The notes under the pieces were generated by a model. The model was given only the letters and a program-made list of their open reading frames with translations. It did no database searches and had not been told where the DNA came from. Source: a virus. Taken from it: a stretch of 52,837 nt of DNA. This document shows positions 20,234 through 26,264 of this stretch, piece by piece. A program made the translations under genes and the position numbers. The stretch covers positions 1 to 52,837 of the IMG/VR virus record IMGVR_UViG_3300044213_000047; one strand, 5' to 3'. Position 1 is the stretch's first letter, and each line of letters begins with the position of its first letter.

Positions 20234-20328
20234 TGGTACTCCCGACAGGATTCGAACCTGTATCATCCCCTAATCTGGAGGCATTGCCGAGGTATAAGCT
20301 CGGAGTTTTACCATTAAACTACAGGAGT
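20234..20328 (-). tRNA. tRNA-Ile(TAT)-anticodon tRNA with long variable arm
   Basis: ACTCCTG/CGGGAGT acceptor, CCGAG-CTTATAC-CTCGG anticodon arm (TAT), and a 25-nt variable region with a CCTC/GGGG stem before a normal T arm and CCA. Ile tRNAs normally have short variable loops, so charging identity is uncertain. Confidence 0.8.
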
Positions 20329-20398
20329 ATGGCTCCGTCATATTTTTTATTTTAACAGGGCGAGAACGGAAGCACCCCTGATTAGCTGCAGCGCAACT

Positions 20399-20488
20399 TG
20401 GTGGAGAGTGTGGGAGTCGAACCCACTGACCGTATTCCTACGATCTACAGTTTAGCAAACTGCTGCATTACCATCCTGCCCACTCTCC
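20399..20488 (-). tRNA. tRNA-Ser(GCT)
   Basis: GGAGAGT/ACTCTCC acceptor, CAGT-TTGCTAA-ACTG (GCT), long variable arm and CCA. The metallophosphatase stop codon is the next base upstream. Confidence 0.92.
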
Positions 20489-21055
20489 TTAATAGTTACC
20501 ATTCTTGAAACCCACAGTACCACCCTGCTCCTGAATCCTTTTTAGAACTTCTTCAAAAAGGATGGGTCTGAACTCAGTTTGCTCTACGCACACAGAGAAG
20601 TACCGTGGATCAATTATCTCACCCATTTTCTTATCATCATACATAACTCTGTTGCTATGTAAGTGACCATGAATGTTGCAACCGAATCGTCTTAGTTGAT
20701 CAGGATGAACAGGGATGTGAGAAAGAATTAAACCATTCATAACATGGTAAGCACGAATGTCTCTAAAGTATTTGGTATAATCCTCTAACTTAAAGATATC
20801 GTGGTTACCTTTGATTAAAACCTTATCACCATTCAGACGATGCATAATGTGTAACGATTTTCTGTTAATCACAACATCACCTAAGTGGTAAACCTTATCG
20901 TTGGGTTTAACTGTTTCGTTCCACAGTTTAACCATTGCTTCATCCATTTCTTCAACAGAATCCCAAGGACGAAGTTTCGTACCATCCGCACGCAAGAACT
21001 TAGTCACACCAGCGTGACCAAAGTGCGTATCGCTTACTAAGAATACACTCGGCAT
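20489..21055 (-). CDS. calcineurin-like metallophosphoesterase
   Basis: The ATG with GGAAAAGTT upstream gives 188 residues. The five metal-binding blocks are visible in order: DTHFGH, GDVV, GNHD, a His in ILSHIPVH, and GHLH. This matches small phosphoesterases of the YfcE/YvnB type acting on phosphodiesters or nucleotides. Similar enzymes near phage RNA-repair or tRNA genes may clear 2',3'-cyclic phosphates, but the substrate cannot be told here. Confidence 0.88.
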   Translation of the reverse strand: MPSVFLVSDTHFGHAGVTKFLRADGTKLRPWDSVEEMDEAMVKLWNETVKPNDKVYHLGDVVINRKSLHIMHRLNGDKVLIKGNHDIFKLEDYTKYFRDIRAYHVMNGLILSHIPVHPDQLRRFGCNIHGHLHSNRVMYDDKKMGEIIDPRYFSVCVEQTEFRPILFEEVLKRIQEQGGTVGFKNGNY

Positions 21056-21077
21056 AACTTTTCCTTTCATAAAAAAA

Positions 21078-21169
21078 TGGAGGAGACGGTGGGATTCGAA
21101 CCCACGGAGCTATCTCTAACCCGACAGTTTTCAAGACTGTTGCCATAAACCAGACTCGACCACGTCTCC
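21078..21169 (-). tRNA. tRNA-Ser(TGA)
   Basis: GGAGACG/CGTCTCC acceptor, ACAGT-CTTGAAA-ACTGT (TGA), long variable arm and CCA. Confidence 0.92.
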
Positions 21170-21175
21170 ATAACT

Positions 21176-21250
21176 TGGCACCCAATGAGAGAATCAAACT
21201 CCCAACCCAGCGTTCGTAGCACTGTGTGATATTCATTTCACCAATCGGGT
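21176..21250 (-). tRNA. tRNA-Arg(ACG)
   Basis: ACCCGAT/ATTGGGT acceptor, CAGTG-CTACGAA-CGCTG (ACG), T arm GGGAG-TTTGATT-CTCTC, and CCA. Confidence 0.9.
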
Positions 21251-21256
21251 ATAACT

Positions 21257-21331
21257 TGGTACCTTGTGACAGATTCGAACTGCCGACATCCCACTTGTAA
21301 GGAGGGAGCTCTACCACTGAGCTAACAAGGC
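21257..21331 (-). tRNA. tRNA-Val(TAC)
   Basis: GCCTTGT/ACAAGGT acceptor, loop CTTACAA (TAC), T arm GGCAG-TTCGAAT-CTGTC, and CCA. Confidence 0.9.
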
Positions 21332-21333
21332 AT

Positions 21334-21409
21334 TGGAGCGGGAGACGAGGTTCGAACTCGCGACATCTTGCTTGGCAAGCAAGCTCTCTACCAACTGAGA
21401 TACTCCCGC
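21334..21409 (-). tRNA. tRNA-Gly(GCC)
   Basis: GCGGGAG/CTCCCGC acceptor, CTTGC-TTGCCAA-GCAAG (GCC) and encoded CCA. Confidence 0.93.
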
Positions 21410-21418
21410 ATAAAAATT

Positions 21419-21493
21419 TGGTGGACCGTAAGAGAATCGAACTCTTACCTCTGACGTGCAAAGCCAGCGTGCTCCCATTATCACTAACAGCCC
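21419..21493 (-). tRNA. tRNA-Ala(TGC)
   Basis: GGGCTGT/ACGGTCC acceptor, CTGGC-TTTGCAC-GTCAG (TGC) and CCA. The G3:T70 pair recalls the Ala identity element. Confidence 0.9.
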
Positions 21494-21498
21494 AAAAC

Positions 21499-21572
21499 TG
21501 GTCTCGGTGGAAAGAATCGAACTTTCGACACATGGTCCCAAACCACGAATTTTACCACTAAACTACACCGAG
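21499..21572 (-). tRNA. tRNA-Pro(TGG)
   Basis: CTCGGTG/CACCGAG acceptor, CGTGG-TTTGGGA-CCATG (TGG) and CCA. Confidence 0.92.
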
Positions 21573-21578
21573 AAAAAC

Positions 21579-21652
21579 TGGTGCCCCACGACAGAATCGA
21601 ACTGCCGTATTCGGATTACAAAACCGACGTAATACCATTATACGAGTAGGGC
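21579..21652 (-). tRNA. tRNA-Thr(TGT)
   Basis: GCCCTAC/GTGGGGC acceptor, TCGG-based stem with loop TTTGTAA (TGT), and CCA. It is a second Thr tRNA beside the AGT one at 17429. Confidence 0.9.
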
Positions 21653-21659
21653 GAAAACT

Positions 21660-21734
21660 TGGTCCCTTAGGTAAGAATTGAACTTACTACCAATGCCTTA
21701 TCAAGACACTGCTCTACCAATGAGCTACTAAGGG
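21660..21734 (-). tRNA. tRNA-Ile(GAT)
   Basis: CCCTTAG/CTAAGGG acceptor, GTGTC-TTGATAA-GGCAT (GAT) and CCA. Confidence 0.9.
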
Positions 21735-21742
21735 ATAATATT

Positions 21743-21818
21743 TGGTGCAACCTGCAGGAATCGAACCTGCTTCATCGGATTTTCAATCCGCTGCTATGAC
21801 CACATCAGCTAAGGTTAC
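21743..21818 (-). tRNA. tRNA-Phe(GAA)
   Basis: GTAACCT/AGGTTGC acceptor, GCGGA-TTGAAAA-TCCGA (GAA) and CCA. Confidence 0.92.
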
Positions 21819-21820
21819 AT

Positions 21821-21896
21821 TGGGGTGAACTATGAGGATCGAACTCATACTATCTCGGTCACAGCGAGATGTGCAGACCACTACACTAAGAACACC
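21821..21896 (-). tRNA. tRNA-His(GTG)
   Basis: TCTCG-CTGTGAC-CGAGA anticodon arm (GTG). An extra 5' G pairs with C73, the tRNA-His hallmark. Two T:T mismatches lie in the acceptor. Confidence 0.88.
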
Positions 21897-21904
21897 ATCG
21901 AAAC

Positions 21905-21980
21905 TGGTACGGGTAGAGAGACTCGAACTCTCAACTTCCTGGTTAAAAGCCAGATACTCTACCAATTGAGTTATACCCGC
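21905..21980 (-). tRNA. tRNA-Lys(TTT)
   Basis: GCGGGTA/TACCCGT acceptor, loop CTTTTAA (TTT), T arm GAGAG-TTCGAGT-CTCTC, and CCA. Confidence 0.92.
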
Positions 21981-21984
21981 ATTA

Positions 21985-22207
21985 CCAAACAAAATCACAC
22001 TGGGATGATCAGCAGTAACCATCACCCGATGGCTAACCACGTATTCGTCATACGACTGACCGCATCTCACATTACGATCTAGATTACTCCAGCGTCCTCC
22101 TGATATTATCTCAAGGTTTCTTGATATCATGGCGCACCCATCTCCGTCGAGACAGCTAATGCCCATGTACCCTACTGGATCTAGCAACCCAATGCAATTT
22201 TGTTTGG
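21985..22207 (-). repeat. structured insert C with 11-bp inverted repeats
   Basis: CCAAACAAAAT (minus strand, starting with the CCA of tRNA-Gln at 22197-22207) is inverted at 21985-21995, just before tRNA-Lys. About 200 nt of non-coding sequence between the arms contains short hairpins. Confidence 0.6.
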
Positions 22208-22280
22208 CACCCCCTGATGGATTCGAACCACCGCATGACGGAATCAAAATCCGTTGCCTTACCAGCTTGGCGAAGAGGGT
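22205..22280 (-). tRNA. tRNA-Gln(TTG)
   Basis: ACCCTCT/AGGGGGT acceptor, CGGA-TTTTGAT-TCCG (TTG), discriminator G and CCA. It is the first tRNA downstream of the promoter at 22338. Confidence 0.92.
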
Positions 22281-22337
22281 ACAGAGTCCTAATTGTTAAA
22301 GATCGTTTGGTTGACAATTCAATCAACCAGAACTTGA

Positions 22338-22366
22338 AGTATACGCTTAATTAGCATTTACGTCAA
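22338..22366 (-). promoter_or_regulatory. sigma70-like promoter of tRNA array
   Basis: TTGACG (22361-22366), 17 bp, TATACT (22338-22343). Transcription would start about 50 nt before tRNA-Gln. Confidence 0.8.
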
Positions 22367-22411
22367 GCTCTTTTTTAATAACCATACAAACTGTAAGGTC
22401 ATAAAACAAAA

Positions 22412-22437
22412 AACCCCAAGACTTTCATCTTGGGGTT
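22412..22437 (-). terminator. intrinsic terminator, part of a two-state switch
   Basis: AACCCCAAGA and TCTTGGGGTT form a 10-bp stem with a 6-nt loop followed by TTTT on the minus strand. Its 5' arm can instead pair with a 13-nt segment at 22469-22481. Confidence 0.85.
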
Positions 22438-22481
22438 CTGTAAAATATACTTGTTGTTTTCAGTCTACTTTACAGAACCCC
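22432..22481 (-). promoter_or_regulatory. antiterminator hairpin (attenuator-like)
   Basis: GGGGTTCTGTAAA in the RNA (from 22481-22469) is perfectly complementary to TTTACAGAACCCC (22444-22432), 13 bp with a 24-nt loop. It is mutually exclusive with the terminator at 22412. The 5' arm covers the last codons of the 37-codon frame at 22465, so ribosome position could decide the outcome. Confidence 0.6.
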
Positions 22482-22578
22482 CAGTGTAATCAATCGCTGT
22501 AAACTCTGGGCGTGAGCATGTCCAGCCACTATTAAGTGGTAAATGCTTCTGCATTCTGGATATGTTCGTCAAGTTCAT
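22465..22578 (-). CDS. 37-residue peptide, possibly leaderless leader peptide
   Basis: The frame starts MNLTNISRMQKHLPLNSGWT and ends in TAG. The ATG lies about where transcription from the promoter at 22586 should begin, so no ribosome site exists and translation would be leaderless. It is the only frame between a promoter and a terminator. It may act as a leader peptide for the attenuator, as an independent small protein, or not be translated at all. Confidence 0.5.
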   Translation of the reverse strand: MNLTNISRMQKHLPLNSGWTCSRPEFTAIDYTGGSVK

Positions 22579-22585
22579 AGTAGAA

Positions 22586-22614
22586 ATTATACTTCCGTTT
22601 TGATTAAATGTCAA
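22586..22614 (-). promoter_or_regulatory. sigma70-like promoter
   Basis: TTGACA (22609-22614), 17 bp, TATAAT (22586-22591). It lies directly before the 37-codon frame and attenuator and is the second of three tandem promoters ahead of the tRNAs. Confidence 0.87.
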
Positions 22615-22628
22615 GTAGTTTATTAAAT

Positions 22629-22649
22629 AACCCTACAATTTGTAAGGTT
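22629..22649 (-). terminator. hairpin between tandem promoters
   Basis: AACCTTAC and GTAGGGTT form an 8-bp stem (one G:T pair) with a 5-nt loop followed by TTATTT. It would cut short RNA from the promoter at 22675. Confidence 0.45.
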
Positions 22650-22674
22650 ACTCCCTATCAATGTATTTAGTCAT

Positions 22675-22703
22675 ATTATACACGCAAAATGACTAAATGT
22701 CAA
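22675..22703 (-). promoter_or_regulatory. sigma70-like promoter
   Basis: TTGACA (22698-22703), 17 bp, TATAAT (22675-22680), just after the Fe-S carrier gene. A CTAAATA box overlaps its expected start region (22664-22670). Confidence 0.85.
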
Positions 22704-22720
22704 ATTATTTTCAATTATTT

Positions 22721-23023
22721 TTATGCTGCGAAGGAAGATCCGCAACCACAAGTTGCAGTTGCGTTTGGATTGGAAACTTTGAAAGAAGCACCCATCAACT
22801 CTTCAACGTAGTCAACAGTGGCACCTTGTAGATATTGCATACTCATAGCATCAACAAGAACAGAACCGAGTTCAAAATCATCTTCTTCTTTGTCACCAAA
22901 GTTAAATGCATAAGAAAACCCTGAACAACCACCACCCTGAACCGAGATTCTCAAGTGCGTTTCTTGGTTTTCCAATAACAAATCGGAAATTTTATTTTGT
23001 GCGCTTTCTGTTACTGTTATCAT
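22721..23023 (-). CDS. A-type iron-sulfur carrier (IscA/ErpA-like)
   Basis: The 100-residue protein matches the HesB/IscA/ErpA family in length and motifs: GGGCSGFSY with the first Cys and CGCGSSF with the C-terminal pair. These three cysteines bind the [Fe-S] cluster handed to client enzymes. In this genome, clients could include the radical SAM enzyme, the host, or ribonucleotide reductase-related proteins. It overlaps the oxygenase gene by 4 nt. Confidence 0.92.
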   Translation of the reverse strand: MITVTESAQNKISDLLLENQETHLRISVQGGGCSGFSYAFNFGDKEEDDFELGSVLVDAMSMQYLQGATVDYVEELMGASFKVSNPNATATCGCGSSFAA

Positions 23024-23571
23024 TTTTCTTTTCTTTGCGATGATACGTTTGTAGATGAAACATTAGTTGCAACACAAATCCTAGTTTCGGTAGATCTGTT
23101 AATTTCAACCATATGTAAAAGATATGCTGGGAATAGAACAATTTTACCTGATACTGGTTTTATCCGTTTGTGTTTAACACCAATGACATTATTTTCAACT
23201 GCAATATCCCAATTATGACTACCTCTTGGATCTACCAACAGTAAATCTCCACAATTATCTGGAGCATTAACATAATAAACGCAAGCTAAAACAGTAACAC
23301 CATGATCATGTATTGGTAACGACTCCATGGGTTTTTGCCTATTTATCCACCCACGCATAATAACTGGTTCAATACCAACACATTCTTTAACTGTAGAAAA
23401 AATAAGATCTTTTAGAGAAGAAATTCTTGGAGAAGAATAATTCCAAAGATTAAACGAAGAACCATCAGAACTTTTACAATTATTAAGTTCTGAGAGTAAT
23501 GCACTGTTGTTAAAATCTGTTTGTATCTCCCAAACTGGAGTAACCCAGAATTCGTGTTTAACTGCGTTCAT
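23020..23571 (-). CDS. 2OG-Fe(II) oxygenase
   Basis: The 183-residue protein follows the phage 2OG-oxygenase layout: LPIHDHGVTVLACVYYVNAP (His-x-Asp-x-His region), GDLLLVDPRGS, GKIVLFPAYLLHMVEINR (distal His) and RICVATNV (2OG Arg). It begins inside the end of the dCMP deaminase gene. Substrate unknown. Confidence 0.82.
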   Translation of the reverse strand: MNAVKHEFWVTPVWEIQTDFNNSALLSELNNCKSSDGSSFNLWNYSSPRISSLKDLIFSTVKECVGIEPVIMRGWINRQKPMESLPIHDHGVTVLACVYYVNAPDNCGDLLLVDPRGSHNWDIAVENNVIGVKHKRIKPVSGKIVLFPAYLLHMVEINRSTETRICVATNVSSTNVSSQRKEK

Positions 23572-24001
23572 TCGTTTTCTCTACTTCAATACCACATTTC
23601 TCAAGAAACTCAATTCCGCTGGTGTCGCGATATGAATTTCTGTAATACACTTTATGTATTCCTGATCCGTAAATCATCTTGGCGCATTGAACACAAGGAG
23701 CATGAGTGCAGAATAAACTAGCGTGTAAACCAGACTCACCATCACGAGCGAGTTTACCAATGGCATTCGCTTCTGCATGAATAACCTCATCCTTCGTTTT
23801 CGTGACTGTACCACCGTCCTCATGCACTTCAATAATTTCTTCACAGCAATTATCCCAACCAGCTGGAGTTCCATTGTATCCAATAGAGATAATTCGATTG
23901 TCTTTTACAACAACTGAACCAACCTTTAAACGAACAGCAGAAGACAGCTGAGCAAATCTCTCAGCTGTATCCATAAACGCATCAATCCACTTCTGTTTCA
24001 T
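23558..24001 (-). CDS. dCMP deaminase
   Basis: The protein has IHAEANAIG (zinc His and catalytic Glu) and CTHAPCVQCAKMIYGSGI (the PCxxC zinc pair) within the deoxycytidylate deaminase fold, and NGTPAGWDNC near the N-terminus. It makes dUMP for ThyX, which is also encoded here. The start at MKQKWIDAF gives 147 residues; an ATG 12 nt upstream is also possible. It overlaps the preceding gene by 20 nt. Confidence 0.92.
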   Translation of the reverse strand: MKQKWIDAFMDTAERFAQLSSAVRLKVGSVVVKDNRIISIGYNGTPAGWDNCCEEIIEVHEDGGTVTKTKDEVIHAEANAIGKLARDGESGLHASLFCTHAPCVQCAKMIYGSGIHKVYYRNSYRDTSGIEFLEKCGIEVEKTNERS

Positions 24002-24476
24002 CAAACTCGCCATCCTCTTTCAACATATTATGATAATCAATCAAACCAGCGAATTCTTCAATGTCACTTGGGATTGCTTCGAGTTCTTCCAAATTTGAAA
24101 TGTCGTATTCATAAAACTCTTCGGTACCTTCGATCCAGCTACCACAAAACCCAACTCCTGGTTCGTGGTAATATGCTTCTACATTCCAACCTTCTTCATA
24201 AAGAAATTCATAAAGATTAACTGGTGGCGACCAAGCAGTTTCAAAACTAATCCAAATTGTATGGTCATCTTCTCGATTGAAGTCGACCAAAGTCATGTCC
24301 CATTTAGTTCCCCAATTTTCAACAGACCAGTTGTAATCCCACTCACCTGATGGGTTTGGACGTAATAGTTGGAAAACCCCATCACCCTCTTTGTTTGAGA
24401 GTTCTTTCTCTAGAGCATCAATCGCTTCTTTGTCTTGGAATGTAAGACGAACACTGTTATCGCACCAATTAGGCAT
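23982..24476 (-). CDS. Api92/YubB-like protein
   Basis: The 164-residue protein starts MPNWCDNSVRLTF and continues with NWGTKWDMTLVDF and FETAWSPPVNLYEFLYEEG. These are the signature blocks of the YubB ferredoxin-like (Api92-like) family found in phages and plasmids. Its function is unknown. An acidic C-terminal tail overlaps the deaminase gene. Confidence 0.82.
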   Translation of the reverse strand: MPNWCDNSVRLTFQDKEAIDALEKELSNKEGDGVFQLLRPNPSGEWDYNWSVENWGTKWDMTLVDFNREDDHTIWISFETAWSPPVNLYEFLYEEGWNVEAYYHEPGVGFCGSWIEGTEEFYEYDISNLEELEAIPSDIEEFAGLIDYHNMLKEDGEFDETEVD

Positions 24477-24504
24477 CACACTTCTCCATTATATAAAATA
24501 AAAA

Positions 24505-24810
24505 TCAATGTTGGTAACAGAAAGTTCCGCTACGCCAAATTCCTTGGGAATCTTGAAACGAACGTTGTTCGCATGTTTGATTTTGTTGAACGACAACAGG
24601 TGGTTGCTGAACGATCACTGGTTGTTGTTGGACATACACAGTTGGTGGAACAGTATAACCATATGGTCCATAGTAATATCTCGGTTGAGCTAATGAATAT
24701 CCAACAATACCACCAATCAACGCTGGTCCAACCCAATGTTGGGCACGTGCTTCAGCTGAAGCAGTCAACAGAGAACCAACAGCAAGTATACTTACAAGAA
24801 TCTTTTTCAT
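24505..24810 (-). CDS. small exported protein, Gln/Tyr-rich
   Basis: An N-terminal signal peptide (MKKILVSILAVGSLLTASAE, cleavage likely after ARA) is followed by a glycine-rich hydrophobic patch, a Tyr/Pro/Gly stretch (YYYGPYGYTVPP) and a Gln/Val repeat (QQQPVIVQQPPVVVQQ). A conserved-looking end has two Cys (QTCEQRSF, GTFCYQH). It has its own promoter (24837) and terminates nothing obvious downstream. An envelope or secreted role in infected cells is likely but undefined. Confidence 0.75.
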   Translation of the reverse strand: MKKILVSILAVGSLLTASAEARAQHWVGPALIGGIVGYSLAQPRYYYGPYGYTVPPTVYVQQQPVIVQQPPVVVQQNQTCEQRSFQDSQGIWRSGTFCYQH

Positions 24811-24836
24811 AGTGACCTTCCTATCTTTATAAGACT

Positions 24837-24865
24837 ATTATACCCTATTTATGTTTAAATGTCAA
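24837..24865 (-). promoter_or_regulatory. sigma70-like promoter
   Basis: TTGACA (24860-24865), 17 bp, TATAAT (24837-24842). A ribosome site AGGAAGG follows before the exported protein gene. Confidence 0.88.
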
Positions 24866-24906
24866 TACCCTAAAGATCCTCTTCCAGTAAGGCTCCGATA
24901 CTTTCT

Positions 24907-25374
24907 TTAGGTATCGCTCTTCCCAGTTTTCGGAGCCACTTGTTTTTTTGCAGGTGGCTTCTTTGCTGCTGGTGGTTCAACAGTAATAAACCCATTGTCA
25001 TATGCAAGTTTGTGTGTAATTTTTGGATACAACTTGGATAGAGTTTGATCTTTAACAGCGAGAATCATCTTGGCTTCAAGTGGATGAATACCCTCAAGGA
25101 ATCCGATGAATAGACCCTCACGTTTTAATGGTGTCAAATCTGTACGACAGAAAACATAGAGACGACGCAACTCTTGATAGAGATTTGCTGGTGTCATTCC
25201 CAGTGGTTCTGGTGTTGGAGTGAAAGGAGGATCTCCTTCAGGAAGAACGAACTTCTTCGCAGGATCAAACGCATATTCGAAAATAATCTTAAGTGCGTTG
25301 TTACCTTTATACTTTTCAATCGCCTTTGGATCGGCATTGATCTCATCAAAAATTTCAGTGATTGGCTTAGCCAT
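24907..25374 (-). CDS. conserved T4-like phage protein (DUF6433-like)
   Basis: The 155-residue protein begins MAKPITEIFDEINADPKAIE and contains LKREGLFIGFLEGIHPLEAK, with a Lys/Pro/Ala-rich tail. I recall this as a conserved protein located beside RNase H in T4-like marine phages, often labelled DUF6433. Its role is unknown. It abuts the RNase H gene with a 1-nt overlap. Confidence 0.75.
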   Translation of the reverse strand: MAKPITEIFDEINADPKAIEKYKGNNALKIIFEYAFDPAKKFVLPEGDPPFTPTPEPLGMTPANLYQELRRLYVFCRTDLTPLKREGLFIGFLEGIHPLEAKMILAVKDQTLSKLYPKITHKLAYDNGFITVEPPAAKKPPAKKQVAPKTGKSDT

Positions 25375-26264
25375 TAAAAATCCTCCAATTCGTCAAGCAA
25401 CAAGCGACATTTGTTTTCTATCAAATAACTCATAATAGACATTTTATCACCAGTTGTTTTATAATTAACATACGTATCTACGATTTCTTTTGATACATCC
25501 TCAGGTATATATTCAAAATCAATTAAGAGTGTATTGCGTTGCCAGTTACGACGCTCATCATCATTCTTACAAGCAATAAAACCATTCTCAATAAACTCTT
25601 GAAGACGTTTAGCTGATACAGGTTTTTGTCTCTCCCCAACAACAAACACATCATCTTTACTAAGAATGTTTGGAATTCCATCGTCACCTGCTTTCACGAT
25701 ATGAGTAATTTTCTTCTCGTGAAGTTCTTTAGCTGTGACTTTAATTTGTTTCTTCTGCATAGGTGACCATTGAGAAACATTGCTATATTTTTGTAGCTGA
25801 ATGAAGTCACCATCAGATGAAAGAATCAAAACTTTTTGTGGTTCCTCAACTAAACCTTGCTGAACTAGCCCATTTGTCTGAGTCCACTTAGCCATAACTG
25901 CAATAACATCATCAGCTTCAGCACGATCAAGGTGAATAACCTTATATGAGAAATACTTGGCAATGTCTTCACGCATTTCTGACAGGGTATCAAAGATCAA
26001 AGTCCAATCCAAATCAGAGTTCTCACGTGCTTTCTTTCGACCTGCCTTGTAGTGCGGGAACACTTCACGACGCCAATACTTGCGTCCATCACAACAAATA
26101 ACAAGTTCCCCATACTCTTTACCATACTTCTTCTTGTATGATTTAAGAGTGGACAGAGTTACATGTCGAATCAGATTCTTAATTTCTGACTCACTACCTT
26201 TCAACTCTCGCTGAAACGATAGAATGTTGCTTAGGGCAACTTGGGAATAATCAACTAAAATCAT
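25374..26264 (-). CDS. rnh: T4-type RNase H (5'-3' flap exonuclease)
   Basis: The 296-residue protein begins MILVDYSQVALSN and has CDGRKYWRREVFPHYKAGRK, DRAEADDVIAVMA, SSDGDFIQLQKY and KAGDDGIPNIL. These are the acidic metal-binding clusters of the FEN/T4 RNase H family. It removes RNA primers from lagging-strand fragments, working with the phage primase at 48161 and polymerase. Its ATG overlaps the upstream stop (TGATG). Confidence 0.93.
   Translation of the reverse strand: MILVDYSQVALSNILSFQRELKGSESEIKNLIRHVTLSTLKSYKKKYGKEYGELVICCDGRKYWRREVFPHYKAGRKKARENSDLDWTLIFDTLSEMREDIAKYFSYKVIHLDRAEADDVIAVMAKWTQTNGLVQQGLVEEPQKVLILSSDGDFIQLQKYSNVSQWSPMQKKQIKVTAKELHEKKITHIVKAGDDGIPNILSKDDVFVVGERQKPVSAKRLQEFIENGFIACKNDDERRNWQRNTLLIDFEYIPEDVSKEIVDTYVNYKTTGDKMSIMSYLIENKCRLLLDELEDF

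Noticed and set aside
20329-20398. Possible terminator between tRNA-Ser(GCT) and the TAT tRNA
   Set aside because: CAGGG/CCCTG can pair, but the loop is long and no T-run follows; the spacer otherwise shows nothing recognisable.
21000-22247. Several 75-177 codon frames across the tRNA array
   Set aside because: They run straight through well-paired tRNA genes on the same strand and contain translated tRNA motifs such as repeated SNLVS- or SSILS-like words.
15773-22280. CRISPR-like array suggested by regularly spaced similar segments
   Set aside because: The similarity comes from T loops and CCA ends of tRNA genes; spacing and cloverleaf pairing fit tRNAs.
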